NCBI RefSeq assembly: GCF_900188085.1
Contig: NZ_FZOU01000004.1
Span: forward strand, 124,001 to 188,000
DNA length: 64,000 nt
From: Granulicella rosea
Lineage (GTDB): Bacteria > Acidobacteriota > Terriglobia > Terriglobales > Acidobacteriaceae
Direction of reading: 5' to 3'
Under the pieces are notes generated by a model that was not told the origin of the DNA, searched no databases, and was given only the letters and a program-made list of their open reading frames with translations. Shown piece by piece: positions 52,149 through 60,553 of the stretch. Position 1 is the stretch's first letter, and each line of letters starts with the position of its first letter. A program made the translations under genes and the position numbers.

Positions 52149-52778
52149 ATGATCGGCAGACGATTCATCCGCGTCATGACAGTAGACGACCATCCGCTCA
52201 TGACGGCCGGGATCACCTCGGAGATCAGTTCACAGAGCGATATGGCGGTTGTGGCGCAGGCCGCCGACGGCCAGCAGGCGATCGAATACTTCCGTCTTCA
52301 CCGGCCGGATGTCACGCTGATGGATCTTCGCATGCCGAAGGTCGGCGGGCTGGAGGCGATCGTCGCCATCCGGTCGGAGTTCCCACGCGCGCGCATCGTC
52401 GTGCTGACGACCTGGGCGGGCGATATCAAGGTGCTGAGCGCGTTCAAGGCCGGCGCGGTGGGGTATCTCCTCAAAGACACCTTGCGAACGGAGCTGATCG
52501 ATACGATCCGCCGGGTCAACGCAGGCGAACGACGGATTCCGCCGGAGATTGCGCTGCAACTGGCGCAGCATGCCGGGGACGACGCATTGACGCCGCGAGA
52601 GCTGGACGTGCTGCGCGGCCTCGCCAAGGGCAGTCCGAACAAGCTGATCGCCTGCGATCTGAGCATCGCCGAGCATACAGTCAAGAATCACATCAAGAAT
52701 ATTCTCTCCAAACTCGATGCGAACGACCGGACCGGCGCCGTTATCATCGGCGTCCGTCGCGGGTATATCGATCTTTAG
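52149..52778 (+). CDS. NarL/FixJ-type response regulator
   Basis: 209 residues from ATG 52149 (GGGAGGG upstream). The receiver domain has VMTVDDHPLMTAGI, Asp59 in VTLMDLRMPKVGG and Lys in GYLLKDT. The LuxR-type helix-turn-helix is LTPRELDVLRGLAKGSPNKL followed by HTVKNHIKNILSKLDANDR. It should bind promoters after phosphorylation by either flanking kinase. Its own control region is shared with the truncated kinase. Confidence 0.95.
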   Translation: MIGRRFIRVMTVDDHPLMTAGITSEISSQSDMAVVAQAADGQQAIEYFRLHRPDVTLMDLRMPKVGGLEAIVAIRSEFPRARIVVLTTWAGDIKVLSAFKAGAVGYLLKDTLRTELIDTIRRVNAGERRIPPEIALQLAQHAGDDALTPRELDVLRGLAKGSPNKLIACDLSIAEHTVKNHIKNILSKLDANDRTGAVIIGVRRGYIDL

Positions 52779-53062
52779 CGGTGAGCGGACAGACGGCGCC
52801 CGCCTCGTCCGCCCTGCTTCTGGAGCTGAAGGCCACGCTGCCCTCCTCCTTCTGTAATCTATAGAACATAGCGAAGGCTCCCCGGCTCAGTTTGGTGCAT
52901 CCATGCTCAAAAAGCATATCGCCGGACCGGCAAAGTATCGCAAAATAGGATCACACAGGCCAGGTTCCCCCCATCGCGAACACGACGAAAGGAAGAACTG
53001 CCTCCGGAGCCGATCGGAGCCGGTTGTCAGTACCGGCCTGTTGGCAGGTATTCAGGGAGAGT

Positions 53063-56000
53063 ATGAGAGCTTTACGGGAGATCGCGCGCAGAGAACACCG
53101 GTCCGGGTGGCGGCGGCGCGTCGTTCTTCTCGCGGCGATGCTCGCCCCAATCGCCGCATGGGCTCAGGTCGGCCCGGTTTCGCAACTCCGCCATACTGCC
53201 TGGACATCGGACGATGGCCTTGGAGCGGTCTACAACATCCAGCAGACCACGGACGGCTTTCTCTGGCTGACCACCTCGCGTGGCGTTCTGCGCTTCGACG
53301 GCGTACGGTTCGAGTCGGTCGAGCAGGCTACCTTCGGCGCGGTTCAGGATGGCGATATCCTGTCGGCCTACGCGCCCTCCACGGGCGGCATCTGGTTGAC
53401 CACGCGCAGCGCGGGAACCCTGCGCTGGAAGGACGGCGCGCTGACCGTCTACCCGGACCGGCGCTGCACACCGGCGGGGCTGATCGGCGGGATGGTCGCC
53501 GAAGACGGCGCCGAGTCGCTGTGGTTCGAATCGACCAGCGGTCTTGCCCATCTGCACGGTTCGAGCTGCGAGCTGATGGGGCCGAAGAACGGCTATCCCG
53601 GCGGCCTGCCGAGGGCCATGTTCATCGATCGCGAACGCACCATCTGGGTCGTGTCGCAGTCGGGGATTCTACTTTCGAAGAGCAAAGATCAATCCGTCTT
53701 CCGGCCCGCCGGGAGCGGAGTCGAGGCCCAGGGAACGGCCATCGCGATCCGGCAGGATGCGGTGGGAAGAATCTGGATCGCGGACGACGGCGGCCTCAGG
53801 CTCCTGACGCGCGGCGTCCAGGAAAAAGACACGCGCGCGTCCGCACGAACGGCCGCGCCGTCGTCACGAAACTTCGCCTTCGCGAACGACGGCTCGCTGT
53901 GGACGGTGACGGCCGAGGGCGTCAGCCAGTTTGCCGCAAGCGCGGTCGCCGCGGCCTCGTCCGTGCTCGACGCAGCGCCGGTGGAGAGCTTCACCCAGGC
54001 CCAGGGGCTCACCTCCGACGGCATCTCCGCCTTGCTGATCGACCGGGAAGGGACGGTGTGGGTTGGGACGAACTCCGGGCTGGACAAGCTGCGCGCCTCG
54101 CTGCTGCGGGAGCTGCCGCTGCCCCATGCCCAGGAGCACGAGTTTGGCGTGGCGACGGGAGCGGATGGCTCGGTGTGGGTCGGAAGCCGCATGATGCCGT
54201 TGACCCGCGTGGCGCCGGATGGCGTCGCGAAGAGCTTCCCGGAGATCGCGCGGTTGACCTGCCTCCGCCGCGACCGCAACGGAGTCATCTGGGCCGGGGT
54301 AGCCGGAAGCTCGGCCGTATGGCGGTCGTCCGGCGATGGATTCATCCAGATACCCGGCCCTGCGGGCGACGAGCAACCGGTCGTCGCGCTGGAGGTCGAC
54401 CGAAACAACGACCCGTGGATCTATACCACCAACGGCCTGACCTACCGGATGGTGCATGGCGCATGGGTGAACCAGAACCGGGAGTTAAAGAAGAAGATCG
54501 CGGTGCTGGGAGCGATGACCTCGGATGAGGCCGGCAACGTCTGGTTTGCGTTCTCCGACAGCCTCGTGAAGTGGGATGGCGGCGCGTTCGAGCGGTTCTC
54601 CTATCCCAGCGGGCAGCACAATATCTCTCCGGCGACGATGTCGGCGCGGGGCAATCGTGTCTGGCTGGCGGGACGCGGAGGGATCGACCTTTTCTCCGGC
54701 GGGCAGTTCCACCCGATGCGCTGGAAGGGCGCCAATCCCGTGGGACGCGTCTCGGGCATTCGGGAGACAGCGAACGGCGAGCTCTGGATCAATGGCTTCT
54801 CGGGCATTACGCATATTGCGGCGCCGGCGCTGGCGAACTGGCTGCGCGATCCGGTACAGGGGCCAGCCACGGAACACTTCGATACGCTGGACGGCCTGCC
54901 GGGCTTCTCGGGGGATAGACTGCCGGAGCCGTCGCTGGCGGAGGCGCGCGATGGAAAGCTCTGGTTCGCCACAACCAAAGGCGTGGCAAGCCTGGACCCG
55001 CGGACGCTGGCCGAGCGGCGGAACCGGCTGCAGCCGCCCGTGACGATCACCTCCGTGGCAGCCAATGGGCAGACGTTTCCGGGCTGGAAGGATGCAGTTC
55101 TGCCAAAACATACGCGGAACCTGGAGATCGACTACACAGCGCTCAGCCTCTCCGTGCCGGAGCGGGTGCGGTTTCGATACAGGCTGGAGGGCTACGACAA
55201 GGACTGGCAGGAGGCCGGAGCTCGCCGCCAGTTGTTCTACACGGGCCTGCCGCCGGGCCACTACCGCATGCACGTGACGGCGTGCAACAACGACGGCGTG
55301 TGGAGCGATGCGGGCGCGAGTATCGGCCTGACGCTGCTGCCGGCCTATTACCAGACCATGTGGTTTCGGACGCTCTGCGGTGTGCTGCTCTTGATCGCCG
55401 GCTGGGGCGCGTACCGGTTCCGGATGGAGCAGCTCGCGACGGCGTTGCGCCTGCGCTTCAACGAGCGGCTGGAGGAGCGGGCGCGGCTGGCGCGCGACCT
55501 GCACGACACGCTGCTGCAGACCATTCAGGCGAGCAAGTTCGCCACGGATCAGGCGCTCGAACGCTCCACCGATATGGCCGGGATGAAGACTACGCTGCAA
55601 CAGCTCTCCGAGTGGCTGGGGCGGGCGGTGGCCGAGGGTCGTGGCGCACTCCAGGCGTTGCATACCTCGAACACCGAGACCAACGATCTTGCCGGGGCGA
55701 TTCGTATGGCGATAGCGGAGTGCGTGCGCAGCAGCATGCAGGTCGACTTCACCGTCGAAGGCAGCGCGCGCGACATGCACCCGATCGTGCGCGACGAGAT
55801 CTTTCGCATCGCGTACGAGGCGATTCGCAACGCGTGCATGCATGCGGACGCGACTCTACTGACGGTTCAGTTGCGTTATGCGCAGGACCTGACTCTTCGC
55901 ATCATGGACAACGGCAAAGGCATCGAACCGCAGGTTCTCAAAGAGGGCAAGGATGGGCACTACGGCCTCTCGTCCATTCGTGAACGGGCCGATCGCATTG

Positions 56001-56095
56001 GAGCCACGCTCGATCTCAAGACTGTGCAGCCGGGTGGAACCGAGATCTTACTGACCGTTGCGGGCAAGGCGATCTTCTTGACGAAGGGGAGTTAG
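53063..56095 (+). CDS. Two-component sensor kinase with beta-propeller sensor, Y_Y_Y domain and HisKA_3
   Basis: 1010 residues from ATG 53063 (AGGGAGAG upstream). Order: signal anchor (RRRVVLLAAMLAPIAAWAQ), about 14 propeller repeats from residue 45 to 690 (for example GFLWLTTSRGVLRFDG, GTVWVGTNSGLDKLR, GKLWFATTKGVASLD), Y_Y_Y domain (RFRYRLEGYDKDWQEAG, then PPGHYRMHVTACNNDG), one transmembrane helix near 775, HisKA_3 with His814 in RLARDLHDTLLQTIQ, and HATPase (NGKGIEP, GLSSIRERADRIG). It senses periplasmic ligands, as in polysaccharide-responsive kinases. The NarL-type regulator 284 bases upstream is the likely partner. Confidence 0.94.
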   Translation: MRALREIARREHRSGWRRRVVLLAAMLAPIAAWAQVGPVSQLRHTAWTSDDGLGAVYNIQQTTDGFLWLTTSRGVLRFDGVRFESVEQATFGAVQDGDILSAYAPSTGGIWLTTRSAGTLRWKDGALTVYPDRRCTPAGLIGGMVAEDGAESLWFESTSGLAHLHGSSCELMGPKNGYPGGLPRAMFIDRERTIWVVSQSGILLSKSKDQSVFRPAGSGVEAQGTAIAIRQDAVGRIWIADDGGLRLLTRGVQEKDTRASARTAAPSSRNFAFANDGSLWTVTAEGVSQFAASAVAAASSVLDAAPVESFTQAQGLTSDGISALLIDREGTVWVGTNSGLDKLRASLLRELPLPHAQEHEFGVATGADGSVWVGSRMMPLTRVAPDGVAKSFPEIARLTCLRRDRNGVIWAGVAGSSAVWRSSGDGFIQIPGPAGDEQPVVALEVDRNNDPWIYTTNGLTYRMVHGAWVNQNRELKKKIAVLGAMTSDEAGNVWFAFSDSLVKWDGGAFERFSYPSGQHNISPATMSARGNRVWLAGRGGIDLFSGGQFHPMRWKGANPVGRVSGIRETANGELWINGFSGITHIAAPALANWLRDPVQGPATEHFDTLDGLPGFSGDRLPEPSLAEARDGKLWFATTKGVASLDPRTLAERRNRLQPPVTITSVAANGQTFPGWKDAVLPKHTRNLEIDYTALSLSVPERVRFRYRLEGYDKDWQEAGARRQLFYTGLPPGHYRMHVTACNNDGVWSDAGASIGLTLLPAYYQTMWFRTLCGVLLLIAGWGAYRFRMEQLATALRLRFNERLEERARLARDLHDTLLQTIQASKFATDQALERSTDMAGMKTTLQQLSEWLGRAVAEGRGALQALHTSNTETNDLAGAIRMAIAECVRSSMQVDFTVEGSARDMHPIVRDEIFRIAYEAIRNACMHADATLLTVQLRYAQDLTLRIMDNGKGIEPQVLKEGKDGHYGLSSIRERADRIGATLDLKTVQPGGTEILLTVAGKAIFLTKGS

Positions 56096-56105
56096 AAGAC
56101 GATCC

Positions 56106-56130
56106 TGCTCTTGCCACAGATGCAAGAGCA
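56106..56130 (+). terminator. Hairpin after the propeller kinase
   Basis: TGCTCTTGC (56106-56114) pairs perfectly with GCAAGAGCA (56122-56130) around the loop CACAGAT. It lies 10 bases after the kinase stop. No T run follows, so it is a weak or Rho-assisted terminator at best. Confidence 0.45.
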
Positions 56131-56138
56131 AATGCGCA

Positions 56139-56169
56139 AGCAGGTCCTTCGCTGCGCTCAGGATGACAG
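56139..56169. repeat. Single copy of the dispersed repeat
   Basis: AGCAGGTCCTTCGCTGCGCT followed by CAGGATGACAG, in the same orientation as the right arms at 2749 and 38190. Its facing partner is not recognisable. It lies between two hairpins in the convergent gap. Confidence 0.75.
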
Positions 56170-56192
56170 ACCTTGAGCGCGGGCGCCGCATA

Positions 56193-56232
56193 CCTGAAGG
56201 CAATTCGCTCTTCTGGCCGAATTGCCTTCAGG
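56193..56232. terminator. Perfect 15-bp inverted repeat between convergent genes
   Basis: CCTGAAGGCAATTCG (56193-56207) and CGAATTGCCTTCAGG (56218-56232) are exact reverse complements around a 10-base loop. It sits midway between the ends of the propeller kinase and the OmpA-like gene and could stop transcription from both sides. It lacks U runs, as does the HU hairpin at 5942. Confidence 0.65.
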
Positions 56233-56281
56233 CGCTTAGCAGGGCGAGCAACGGCAAGGTATTATCCCAGGGCAATCGGCT

Positions 56282-56893
56282 CTAATGAGCCTTCGCCGTG
56301 GGCGAAGCCGCAACGATCTTGCCGCGCGGCTGCGGAGTCAGAACATCCTCGGTGAGAATCGGGCAGGGCTTGATGGTGCATTTCGACTCGTTGATCGGGG
56401 TCGTCTTCGTGTAGTTATGGTTGAAGTCGGCGTCGCCGGGCACTGTGTAGACGATGACGCGCCGGGCAAGCGTGTATTCGTCGGTCGTGGGGATGATCCT
56501 CGCTGGATCTGCCTGTAGAAATTGCGTGAGGTAAGCCTTGGTGTTGACGGTGCGATAGGCGGCCACATCGCTGAAGCGCACGTCGAGACCGGTGGGGTCT
56601 TCATGCATGCGCTCCAGACCGTTCTCCTTCTCGGCGTGATCGTAGAGAGGGTGAGCGACGCCTACGAGCACCAGCTTGATGCCGGGCGTGTCCCGCAACT
56701 TCTTCGCGGCCTGCTCGAGACACGGCAGCGCCTGGTCTTCCACACGCGCGGGACGGCGTTCATCCTTGTCGAATTCGATGGAACAAAGCTTCTCCACTCC
56801 GGGAGCAAGTGGAAGCTGCTGCGCGTGCAGGCGATGAAGCGCACTCGCAGCCAGAAGAGTCAGCGCGGGCACAAAGAGTCTGATTCTGGACAT
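56282..56893 (-). CDS. OmpA-like periplasmic protein
   Basis: 203 residues from ATG 56893 with a signal peptide (MSRIRLFVPALTLLAASALH, then RLHAQ). The domain resembles a degenerate OmpA C-terminal fold: CSIEFDKDERRPARVEDQAL, KLVLVGVAHPLYD, SDVAAYRTVNTKAYL and DEYTLARRVIVYTVPGDADF. Three Cys (one early, CTIKPC late) may form a disulphide. It is the last gene of the seven-gene cluster that begins with the TonB-dependent receptor, 70 bases after the previous stop, and ends near a perfect hairpin. Confidence 0.72.
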   Translation of the reverse strand: MSRIRLFVPALTLLAASALHRLHAQQLPLAPGVEKLCSIEFDKDERRPARVEDQALPCLEQAAKKLRDTPGIKLVLVGVAHPLYDHAEKENGLERMHEDPTGLDVRFSDVAAYRTVNTKAYLTQFLQADPARIIPTTDEYTLARRVIVYTVPGDADFNHNYTKTTPINESKCTIKPCPILTEDVLTPQPRGKIVAASPTAKAH

Positions 56894-56963
56894 CGTTGCT
56901 TCCTTTCGTTTGATCGTCGGTCTCAGCGGCGACTCACCCAGATGGAGCCGCCGCCGGGATGAG

Positions 56964-58100
56964 CTACCGGTTCGTGTACTCGGCCGGAATGGTAGGCAGG
57001 CCCGGAACATCGTTGCCACCGGGGATCAGGCCCTCCTGGCAGGCCTCTTCCCAGAGCTCGAACTTCGCCTGCGATTCCTGGGTGACGGCGCCGTTGGGGA
57101 CACCGCCATCGCCGCCAAAGAAGCCGCGCTTCTCGTCGACGGCGAAGGTCCAGGGCCGCGTGTAGACGGATGGATCGTCGAAGGTCGCCTCGTAGCGCAG
57201 CGTGTTCAAGCTGGTGAACTTGAAGCGCTCGGTGTAGTGGACCTTGTCGCTGGAGAAGTCTCCCGCGCGGCTGAGACGTCCTTTGGCGTTGTTGCTGGTG
57301 GTGTCGACGACGAGGGTCGTCCCTTCCCAGTGGCCGCGCGAGTCGCCCATCCACAGCTTCAGGCCGTTTCCGATGTGCGGGCGGTTGTCGAGATAGATGA
57401 TGCGGTATACCTCGGCGCCCGCGAAGATGAGGACCACATAGCCGGGATACTGCTCCAGCTTGACGTCGTGCCAGGTGAACTGACGCACCGCGCCGAGCGG
57501 CCAGCAACGCTGTTGCGGATCGATGTCTCCATAACGCGCGAACTCATAGTAATGAGCGAAGAGATCCTGCTGGTGAGCGAGAGCCTCCGGCGTGTAAGGG
57601 ATATCGTAGTTCGGCGTGTCGATGATGCGGCTCGGCGCGTTGCGAGACCTTGGGGCTCGCGCGGCGGCTGGCGGCGGAGCATCGTCGGTATAGGCAGCGG
57701 CGGTTCCAGTTGCGGGGCGCTGGCGTCCGCCGCCTGCGCGATTGCCGTCGGGCTGCGCGTTCACGATGCTGGGCGGATTGCCGTTGCCACGCTGTCCGGG
57801 CGCCTTGCCCGTGGTAGGGTCGACCGACGGTGGACCGCCAGCGTTTGCGGTTCCCGCAGCCGGTCTAGGACCGGGAGGCGGCACGCAGTTCACGTCGCCG
57901 TTGGTGGGATTGGTCAGGCAGCCCATGCCGTAGTAAACGGCGGTCCACGTGCCCTGCACGTTGGGTTGGCCGTCGCTCAGAAGCGCGGGCTTCCAGGGGG
58001 TTGCCTCCACTGCCGGCCTGGCCGGCGACTGCGCGAAGGCGGGCATGCAGGTCGCAACCAGCGCCAGCGCCACGGCTTGATGCGTATATCTCGTATTCAC
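56964..58100 (-). CDS. Secreted protein of an acidobacterial paralogous family (A)
   Basis: 378 residues with GTG 58100 as start: AGGAGA lies at the right distance and the signal peptide (HQAVALALVATCMPAFAQ) then begins properly. After the signal comes LLSDGQPNVQGTW, then a Pro/Gly/Asn-rich disordered segment of about 80 residues (GPRPAAGTANAGGPP). The C-terminal half has LWMGDSRGHWEGTTLVVDTT, GDFSSDKVHYTERFKF and FDDPSVYTRPWTF, shared in the same order with the next gene upstream. Two Cys pairs (GMGCLT, VNCVPP; RCWPL; EACQEG) may be bridged. Function unknown. Confidence 0.8.
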   Translation of the reverse strand: MNTRYTHQAVALALVATCMPAFAQSPARPAVEATPWKPALLSDGQPNVQGTWTAVYYGMGCLTNPTNGDVNCVPPPGPRPAAGTANAGGPPSVDPTTGKAPGQRGNGNPPSIVNAQPDGNRAGGGRQRPATGTAAAYTDDAPPPAAARAPRSRNAPSRIIDTPNYDIPYTPEALAHQQDLFAHYYEFARYGDIDPQQRCWPLGAVRQFTWHDVKLEQYPGYVVLIFAGAEVYRIIYLDNRPHIGNGLKLWMGDSRGHWEGTTLVVDTTSNNAKGRLSRAGDFSSDKVHYTERFKFTSLNTLRYEATFDDPSVYTRPWTFAVDEKRGFFGGDGGVPNGAVTQESQAKFELWEEACQEGLIPGGNDVPGLPTIPAEYTNR

Positions 58101-58145
58101 TTGGAACTCTCCTGTCGCATTGCGTTGCATTTCGAAGGCCGTCGG

Positions 58146-58934
58146 CTACGGGTAGTACTTCTCATAGGGGAAGGCATAGCAGACGTAGTCCAGAAGCTGG
58201 AAGTCCTTCTCCGTGCGCCGGTAGAGCGTGATGTCGATGTGCCAGGGCTTGGAATAGACCTTGGGATCGTCGATCTCGACCTTGTAGTCGATATGATCGG
58301 CATCGATGAGCTTGTAGCGTTCGACCACGTGGAGCTGGTCGCTGGTATAGTCCCCTGCGTGATCGAGCCAAAGGCCATCGAGGAAATCGATGGAGTCGAC
58401 CACCAGCGTGTCGCCTTCCCACTTCGCGCGCGAATCGCCCAGATACCAGTTGATGTGGCCGGGCGGATGCGGCGTTCCATTGGTGTAGAAGAAGCGATGC
58501 GCCTCCGCATACTCATAGAGCACGGTGATCTTGTCGCCCTTGGGCAACTGAAAGATCTGGAAGGGCAGGTTGCGCGCGTAGGTAAGGCGTGGCACGCCGG
58601 GCAAGTTGCACTTGGCCGTTACAGGGTCGAGGGTTCTGCGCTGGGCGCGGTTGTCGTCGCGCGTCTTGAGAGCGTCGGGCAGATAGGGGATCGTATGCTC
58701 GTCGACGACGCTCTGCGCGCCCGGGTTATAGCGGTCGGCGGCGTGATCCTGAAGGTCCGCATCGGCGCCTCCGATCGATTGCCAGATACCGTTGAGGTTG
58801 GGCTTGCCGTCGGAAAGTCGCGGAATCGCCGGCGCGCGTGGCGAGACCGCGGGCTTTGCCGATTGCCCCGAGGCGGAGACAACCAGCAAAGCGCCGGCAA
58901 GCAGAGTGAGGCAGTGGGTCCTGCTGAAGATCAT
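58146..58934 (-). CDS. Secreted protein of an acidobacterial paralogous family (B)
   Basis: 262 residues from ATG 58934 with a signal peptide (MIFSRTHCLTLLAGALLVVS, then ASGQ). The same ordered motifs as in protein A occur: LSDGKPNLNGIWQS, YLGDSRAKWEGDTLVVDS, GDYTSDQLHVVERYKL and DDPKVYSKPWHID. It lacks the Pro/Gly-rich insert. The family is common and multiplied in Acidobacteriota genomes (established by frequent occurrence, not by function). It starts 31 bases after the DUF6152 gene stop. Confidence 0.82.
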   Translation of the reverse strand: MIFSRTHCLTLLAGALLVVSASGQSAKPAVSPRAPAIPRLSDGKPNLNGIWQSIGGADADLQDHAADRYNPGAQSVVDEHTIPYLPDALKTRDDNRAQRRTLDPVTAKCNLPGVPRLTYARNLPFQIFQLPKGDKITVLYEYAEAHRFFYTNGTPHPPGHINWYLGDSRAKWEGDTLVVDSIDFLDGLWLDHAGDYTSDQLHVVERYKLIDADHIDYKVEIDDPKVYSKPWHIDITLYRRTEKDFQLLDYVCYAFPYEKYYP

Positions 58935-58965
58935 GACTTCCCTTTCGCAATTCGTCCGTGAAGCG

Positions 58966-59385
58966 TTACTGTGCGCCGGGATCGCCGGGCGCGCCGGTGC
59001 CGAGCGAGCCGGTGAAGAGGCTGCGGCCATCGGGCAGTTTTACAGAGGTGCCGTTGATGATCTTCGCGCCGTTCTTCGCGAGATAGCCGTTCACGGTCAG
59101 CTCGATGCCCAGGGGGAAGTCGGTCTCGCGCAGGCCGCGGCGCAGCAATGCGTTCGGACCGCCGAACTCCACAGCCCAGTTCGTCGAGGTGTTATCGGGG
59201 TTCTTCACCTCGACATAGATCCAGCCATGCGGATTGACCCACGACAGCTTGGTCAGCTTGCCGTGCAGGGTGATGGGCTTGCTCGCATCGTACTCCGCGG
59301 CGAACGAGTGATGAGCAAAGGCCGGCACGGCCGATACAGTGACGATGCCCAGAGCGAGAGCCGCGCCCATAAGTAGCTTCTTCAT
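58966..59385 (-). CDS. DUF6152-family secreted protein
   Basis: 139 residues. Signal peptide MKKLLMGAALALGIVTVSAV, then PAFA, followed by HHSFAAEYDASKPITLHGK, the conserved mature start of DUF6152 (His-His, then a beta strand). TKLSWVNPHGWIYVEVKN and a second half resembling an OB-type barrel follow. The two His right after the cleavage site could hold a metal ion. The family is restricted in my knowledge to Acidobacteriota and some Proteobacteria and has no proven function. Confidence 0.85.
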   Translation of the reverse strand: MKKLLMGAALALGIVTVSAVPAFAHHSFAAEYDASKPITLHGKLTKLSWVNPHGWIYVEVKNPDNTSTNWAVEFGGPNALLRRGLRETDFPLGIELTVNGYLAKNGAKIINGTSVKLPDGRSLFTGSLGTGAPGDPGAQ

Positions 59386-59470
59386 ATGTTGTCTCCTTGT
59401 TGCATGGTTGAGGTTGAGTTATAAAACAAAACTTTGGCGCCTATCCGCCTTGGAATATCCGCGCCTGCTC

Positions 59471-59950
59471 TTATACGTAGCCGATCACGCGTCCGGCGAA
59501 GCCCACCGAAACCCAGAGCAGCAAGGAAGCCACCGCGCCGATCTTCAACAGACGGCCGCCTCCACCCTCGTTGGCAATATTGCGAGCAGCGCCGACCTGC
59601 AGCGTGAAGTGAACCAGCAAGGCGAGGATAAAGAACGCCATCTTCGCCTGAAATGCGGGGTTGTGGTAGTAACGCATCGTTCCACCGGCATACATCAACA
59701 GACCCGAGAGGAACATACCGATCACGCCGACGACGGTGACGGGCAGCAGCTCGCGCGCGACCTCCGACGTCGACTGCGTCTTGAACCCAAGGTTGAGGAA
59801 GCGCAGATCGACCAGCAGAATAGCGCCGCCGAAGATCGCAAGAAAAAGAAGATGAACAATCTCAATAGCCGGAAATGCATAGGACGAGTCGCGGATGTAC
59901 ACGCCTAAGTGAGTGTGGCCCAGCCAGCGACTTAGTTGAAGTAACAACAT
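59471..59950 (-). CDS. DUF6644-like membrane protein (copy 2)
   Basis: 159 residues from ATG 59950. Four hydrophobic helices: IEIVHLLFLAIFGGAILLVD, LLPVTVVGVIGMFLSGLLMY, MAFFILALLVHFTLQVG and LKIGAVASLLLWVSVGFAG. The N-terminal WLGHTHLGVYIRDSSYAFPA with conserved His and Trp and the ending GRVIGYV are shared with its neighbour at 59998. Conserved His in the first and third helices (IVHLL, VHFTL) could bind haem or metal. Start overlaps no other gene; 47 bases after copy 1. Confidence 0.8.
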   Translation of the reverse strand: MLLLQLSRWLGHTHLGVYIRDSSYAFPAIEIVHLLFLAIFGGAILLVDLRFLNLGFKTQSTSEVARELLPVTVVGVIGMFLSGLLMYAGGTMRYYHNPAFQAKMAFFILALLVHFTLQVGAARNIANEGGGGRLLKIGAVASLLLWVSVGFAGRVIGYV

Positions 59951-59997
59951 GAAGAGGGCGCCTTTCGCCGCGGCGATCGCGGCATCGAGTAAGTGGT

Positions 59998-60495
59998 CTA
60001 GGTGTTCACGTAGGCGATGAGGCGACCGGCAACGATGATGCCAGCCCACAGAACAAGAGAGCTGATCGCGGCAAGTCGGGCACGCAGCGGCGTGACATTG
60101 GCGACGTCCCAGGTATTGACCTTGCGATAGATCGTCAGATGGAAGATCAATGGGTTGATGCCAACCAAGAGCAGGAGCAGCAATTTAATCCGAAACGCAA
60201 GATTGTAGTAATTCGTCTGGGATTCCGCGATCGAAAGCAGCAATCCGGTGACGAACATGACAGCGAAGCCAGCCCATGTCCATGGCAAGACCTGCCGCGC
60301 GATGCGAGATACAGGCTCCTTTTTCATGATCCAACCCAGCAGCCTTAGATCGAGGATCGCAACCGTGCCCACGACGCCTCCGATGCCGACGGTATGAATC
60401 GTCTCGATCAGTGGAAATGAATAAGGCGATTGCCGTATCGAAGTAGAGAGGTGCGTGGTGTAAACCCACTCGCAAAAATGTTGTAAGACTGGCAT
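59998..60495 (-). CDS. DUF6644-like membrane protein (copy 1)
   Basis: 165 residues, four helices. WVYTTHLSTSIRQSPYSFPL followed by IETIHTVGIGGVVGTVAILD, and the ending GRLIAYVNT, match the DUF6644-like protein downstream, so the two are paralogues that may form a heterodimer in the inner membrane. It lies between the TonB-dependent receptor (58 bases) and its paralogue (47 bases). Confidence 0.8.
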   Translation of the reverse strand: MPVLQHFCEWVYTTHLSTSIRQSPYSFPLIETIHTVGIGGVVGTVAILDLRLLGWIMKKEPVSRIARQVLPWTWAGFAVMFVTGLLLSIAESQTNYYNLAFRIKLLLLLLVGINPLIFHLTIYRKVNTWDVANVTPLRARLAAISSLVLWAGIIVAGRLIAYVNT

Positions 60496-60553
60496 CGAGT
60501 TATCCTCAAAGTGTTTGCGGCGACGGCCCCAGGCGGCGACCGTCGACCGACCG

